Shown: one piece after another, positions 62,001 to 64,000 of the stretch
Position numbering within the stretch: position 1 is the stretch's first letter
Layout: each line of letters opens with the position of its first letter
Assembly: GCA_028551475.1 (NCBI GenBank)
Contig: CM052358.1
Location: 23,958,853 to 24,022,852, forward strand
Reading direction: 5' to 3'
Source of the DNA: Casuarina equisetifolia
Lineage: Eukaryota; Streptophyta; Magnoliopsida; Fagales; Casuarinaceae
Length of the DNA: 64,000 nucleotides
Notes under the pieces: model-generated
Database searches by the model: none
What the model was told of the DNA's origin: nothing
Seen by the model: the letters and a program-made list of their open reading frames with translations, nothing else
Program-made: the position numbers and the translations under genes

Positions 62001-62980
62001 AAAAGTTATACCTTTTCTCCTTTCCTCTATTTTCTTCCATCTTCCATGCTCATCACCATGTTCTCAACCTTTTTTGTTTTATTTTTTAATCATAAAAAAG
62101 CTAAAGTATTTGTGTTCCAATATAATAGCCTTTTATGAAAAATGCTAAAGCAAGCGCGTGCTTATAGAACTATTTACTAACAAATCTTTACTGATGGTAA
62201 AATATAAAATATTATAAAAAATATAAATTGTCTTAGGTAGCTTGTACACCAACATGGTAAGTTGTTTATATGTGAATCGCTATTCCTTCTAATAGGTTAG
62301 AGGGGAATATCTTTGAATGTAAAAATATAAAAAATTAATATATTGATTATTGGAGAGCCTAAAATTTACCTTAAAAGGTTAATTCATGAATTTGATTTAT
62401 ATTTTTGATATTTAGATATTATTCAATATTTATATTTTCTAATGTGAAATTTTTGATGTCAAAATTGAATGTTGGTATGGGTAGATCAAGATATTATATT
62501 AAAAAGTCTAAAATTTATTTAAGTTAAAAATATATTTTTTATATTTATATATTATTCAATAATTACATATTCTTATGTAGGAGGGGGTGAGATAGCTTAT
62601 TTTGAAAAAATAATTCAATAAAGAAAGAACACTACACTCTCTCATAAGTCTCAAAATATCTCTCTAGTTATCTAGTATAAGACTCAACCTACATCATTCT
62701 CTCTCCCAATCTAGAATATTTCGTTGTAAAGGAAGAAACCCCACAAGGTCGGCTATACTGCTTAGGGAAGGTGAAAAAAATCAGCTATGACAAGATTTGA
62801 TACTGCTAAGAGGTAAAAAAAAAAAGGGTAAAAGATACTATATCCTTATAAGGTTCAATGTATAATCTTAATACTAGTAACATAGGATGCACCTATTTTT
62901 TATAATAATTTTGAGAAAGAAAACATGTAAAATTCTACCAAACTTTATGGCGATCCAAACACTAGGTTTCACTTTATATA
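59076..62980. repeat. AT-rich intergenic DNA with degenerate repeats
   Basis: Diverged repeated phrases occur, such as GTTACATGTAAGTTT within similar contexts at about 59,868-59,960 and 60,105-60,200, and a TTAGCAATA-AAACATATA phrase near 59,210 and 59,525. These suggest decayed mobile elements. The ORF at 61,778-61,975 is short and hydrophobic without a known family. Confidence 0.35.
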
Positions 62981-63300
62981 AAGCAAGGGATAATGTCCGT
63001 CTCGTGAATAATTGTCGTTTGTTCTTCGTGGGAAGTCGGATGCTGTTTCGCCCCTCAGGGGAAACTCCGTGAGGCCCACCCACGACTAAAAGCGAAAAAG
63101 AAGCGCTCCGGACAAGACAAACCGACGTCGGCCCGATTCCCCAGAACAACAGCCACGTCTCTTTCGTGATATTCCGAAACTACCCTCGCAGTTCCCAGTA
63201 AAGAAGCGTAGTGGGCAGTTAACGCCCCCCTCGGATTTACCATACTAGCCTCCTGATATTTGCTGGCCATTTGTTCGCGCGGCAGTGGAACAGTGATTCG
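62981..63300. other. Short GC-richer island without a recognised gene
   Basis: Composition rises sharply compared with the flanks. A 71-codon minus-strand ORF (63,055-63,270) and overlapping ORFs on both strands have no recognisable domain. It may be a fragment of a gene or a promoter region. Confidence 0.25.
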
Positions 63301-63779
63301 AGGGCTTTCGTGAGGTTAGTATCGTCTATATAGTTTTGAAGAACGGCTACTTTTTCCAGTTTGTAGTTTTCGATACCTTGGCGATTTCAAATTCACTCCG
63401 TACCCAATATGCCCTTGCATTTGCAGTTTTTACGAGATTGGATACCAAAAAACACGTACCAGGAATTAACTTAATAATATTATATGACATGATCTATTTT
63501 AATGGAAATATTAATTCTGACATTTTAATGAGAAAATTAGAGATTTGTAGTGATTATAATCTTTAAATTATATTGTCACATCTTTGTATAAGCTAAATTC
63601 AATCTTATAAATTATACTTGCGTTTATAAAAATTAGTTAGACGGGACCATTTCAAGCTCCTGAAAATTAAGGGCTGAAAACAATTTGATAATTAATAAGA
63701 TTGAAAAAACGGTAATTTTTTAAAAAGAAGAACGTTTAACTCAGAGATGACATGACATTTTCAAAAATCCGACGAATAG

Positions 63780-64000
63780 GGGGCGCATGGCAGTGCCGTT
63801 ATTTTTAGGAACATTCCGCCTCTTTGTGTACCATTTCCCGATTCAATCTGACCCCACTGTGACACATACACTTGCTCGCTCGCTCACTTGCAAAACAGCT
63901 CTCATACGGAAAGCTCTCCCTCACTACTCTTTTTGCTTTCCTTTCTTCCTAAGTAGCTTAAGGTTTCAGCACTCTCCCTCATCTCTCTTGCTCTCGCTAT
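63780..64000 (+). promoter_or_regulatory. Probable promoter and CT-rich 5' leader of a gene beyond the window
   Basis: The last 160 bases become CT-rich, with repeated GCTCGCTCGCTC, CTCTCCCTC and CTTTCTTCC runs, as in many plant 5' leaders. No ATG-initiated long ORF begins before the edge. Orientation is inferred from the pyrimidine strand bias. Confidence 0.35.

Noticed and set aside
63055..63270. 71-codon minus-strand ORF in a GC-richer patch
   Set aside because: No domain, no neighbouring exon with a clear splice site, and ORFs on both strands; not enough for a gene call.

Overview
This window is nuclear DNA from a flowering plant, most likely a eudicot. The genes have introns with GT..AG borders, the intergenic DNA is AT-rich, and plant Ty1/copia retrotransposons sit among the genes. 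TIR-NBS-LRR (TNL) resistance-type genes, which monocots essentially lack, occur twice. I could not name the species.

Left half (about 1-38,450): a tandem segmental duplication. Unit 1 runs from about 739 to 18,371 and unit 2 from about 18,372 to 38,450. Each unit holds one plus-strand five-exon TNL gene (TNL1, 4,890-8,951; TNL2, 30,279-34,596), repeated upstream sequence, a shared downstream block, and at its right end a copy of DNA that lies just upstream of the FAD2 gene. A third, mostly deleted unit is visible at 1-345. TNL1 is a pseudogene with three in-frame stops. TNL2 has one visible lesion, a one-base insertion. Both reading frames end within a few codons of each other at the GLPL motif, so each could at most encode a TIR-NB protein. 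Unit 1 carries a copia element (11,807-16,895) and a probable solo LTR (1,465-2,133). Unit 2 carries a younger copia element (23,691-29,350). Both full elements lie on the minus strand and have decayed coding regions.

Right half: an intact FAD2 oleate desaturase (CDS 40,470-41,618) with a long intron in its 5' UTR that is built of tandem repeats. An AT-rich gap with a few unrecognised short ORFs follows. Next come a one-exon C2H2 zinc-finger gene (47,676-48,854, plus strand) and an eight-exon U-box E3 ligase of the LIN/CERBERUS type (50,400-57,568, minus strand). From about 57,600 to the right edge I see no gene I can support. The last 200 bases look like the promoter and CT-rich leader of a gene that starts beyond the window.

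The genes are independent units, not an operon. The duplication history ties the TNL copies physically to the FAD2 promoter. I see no sequence evidence that FAD2, the zinc-finger gene and the U-box gene work in one pathway.
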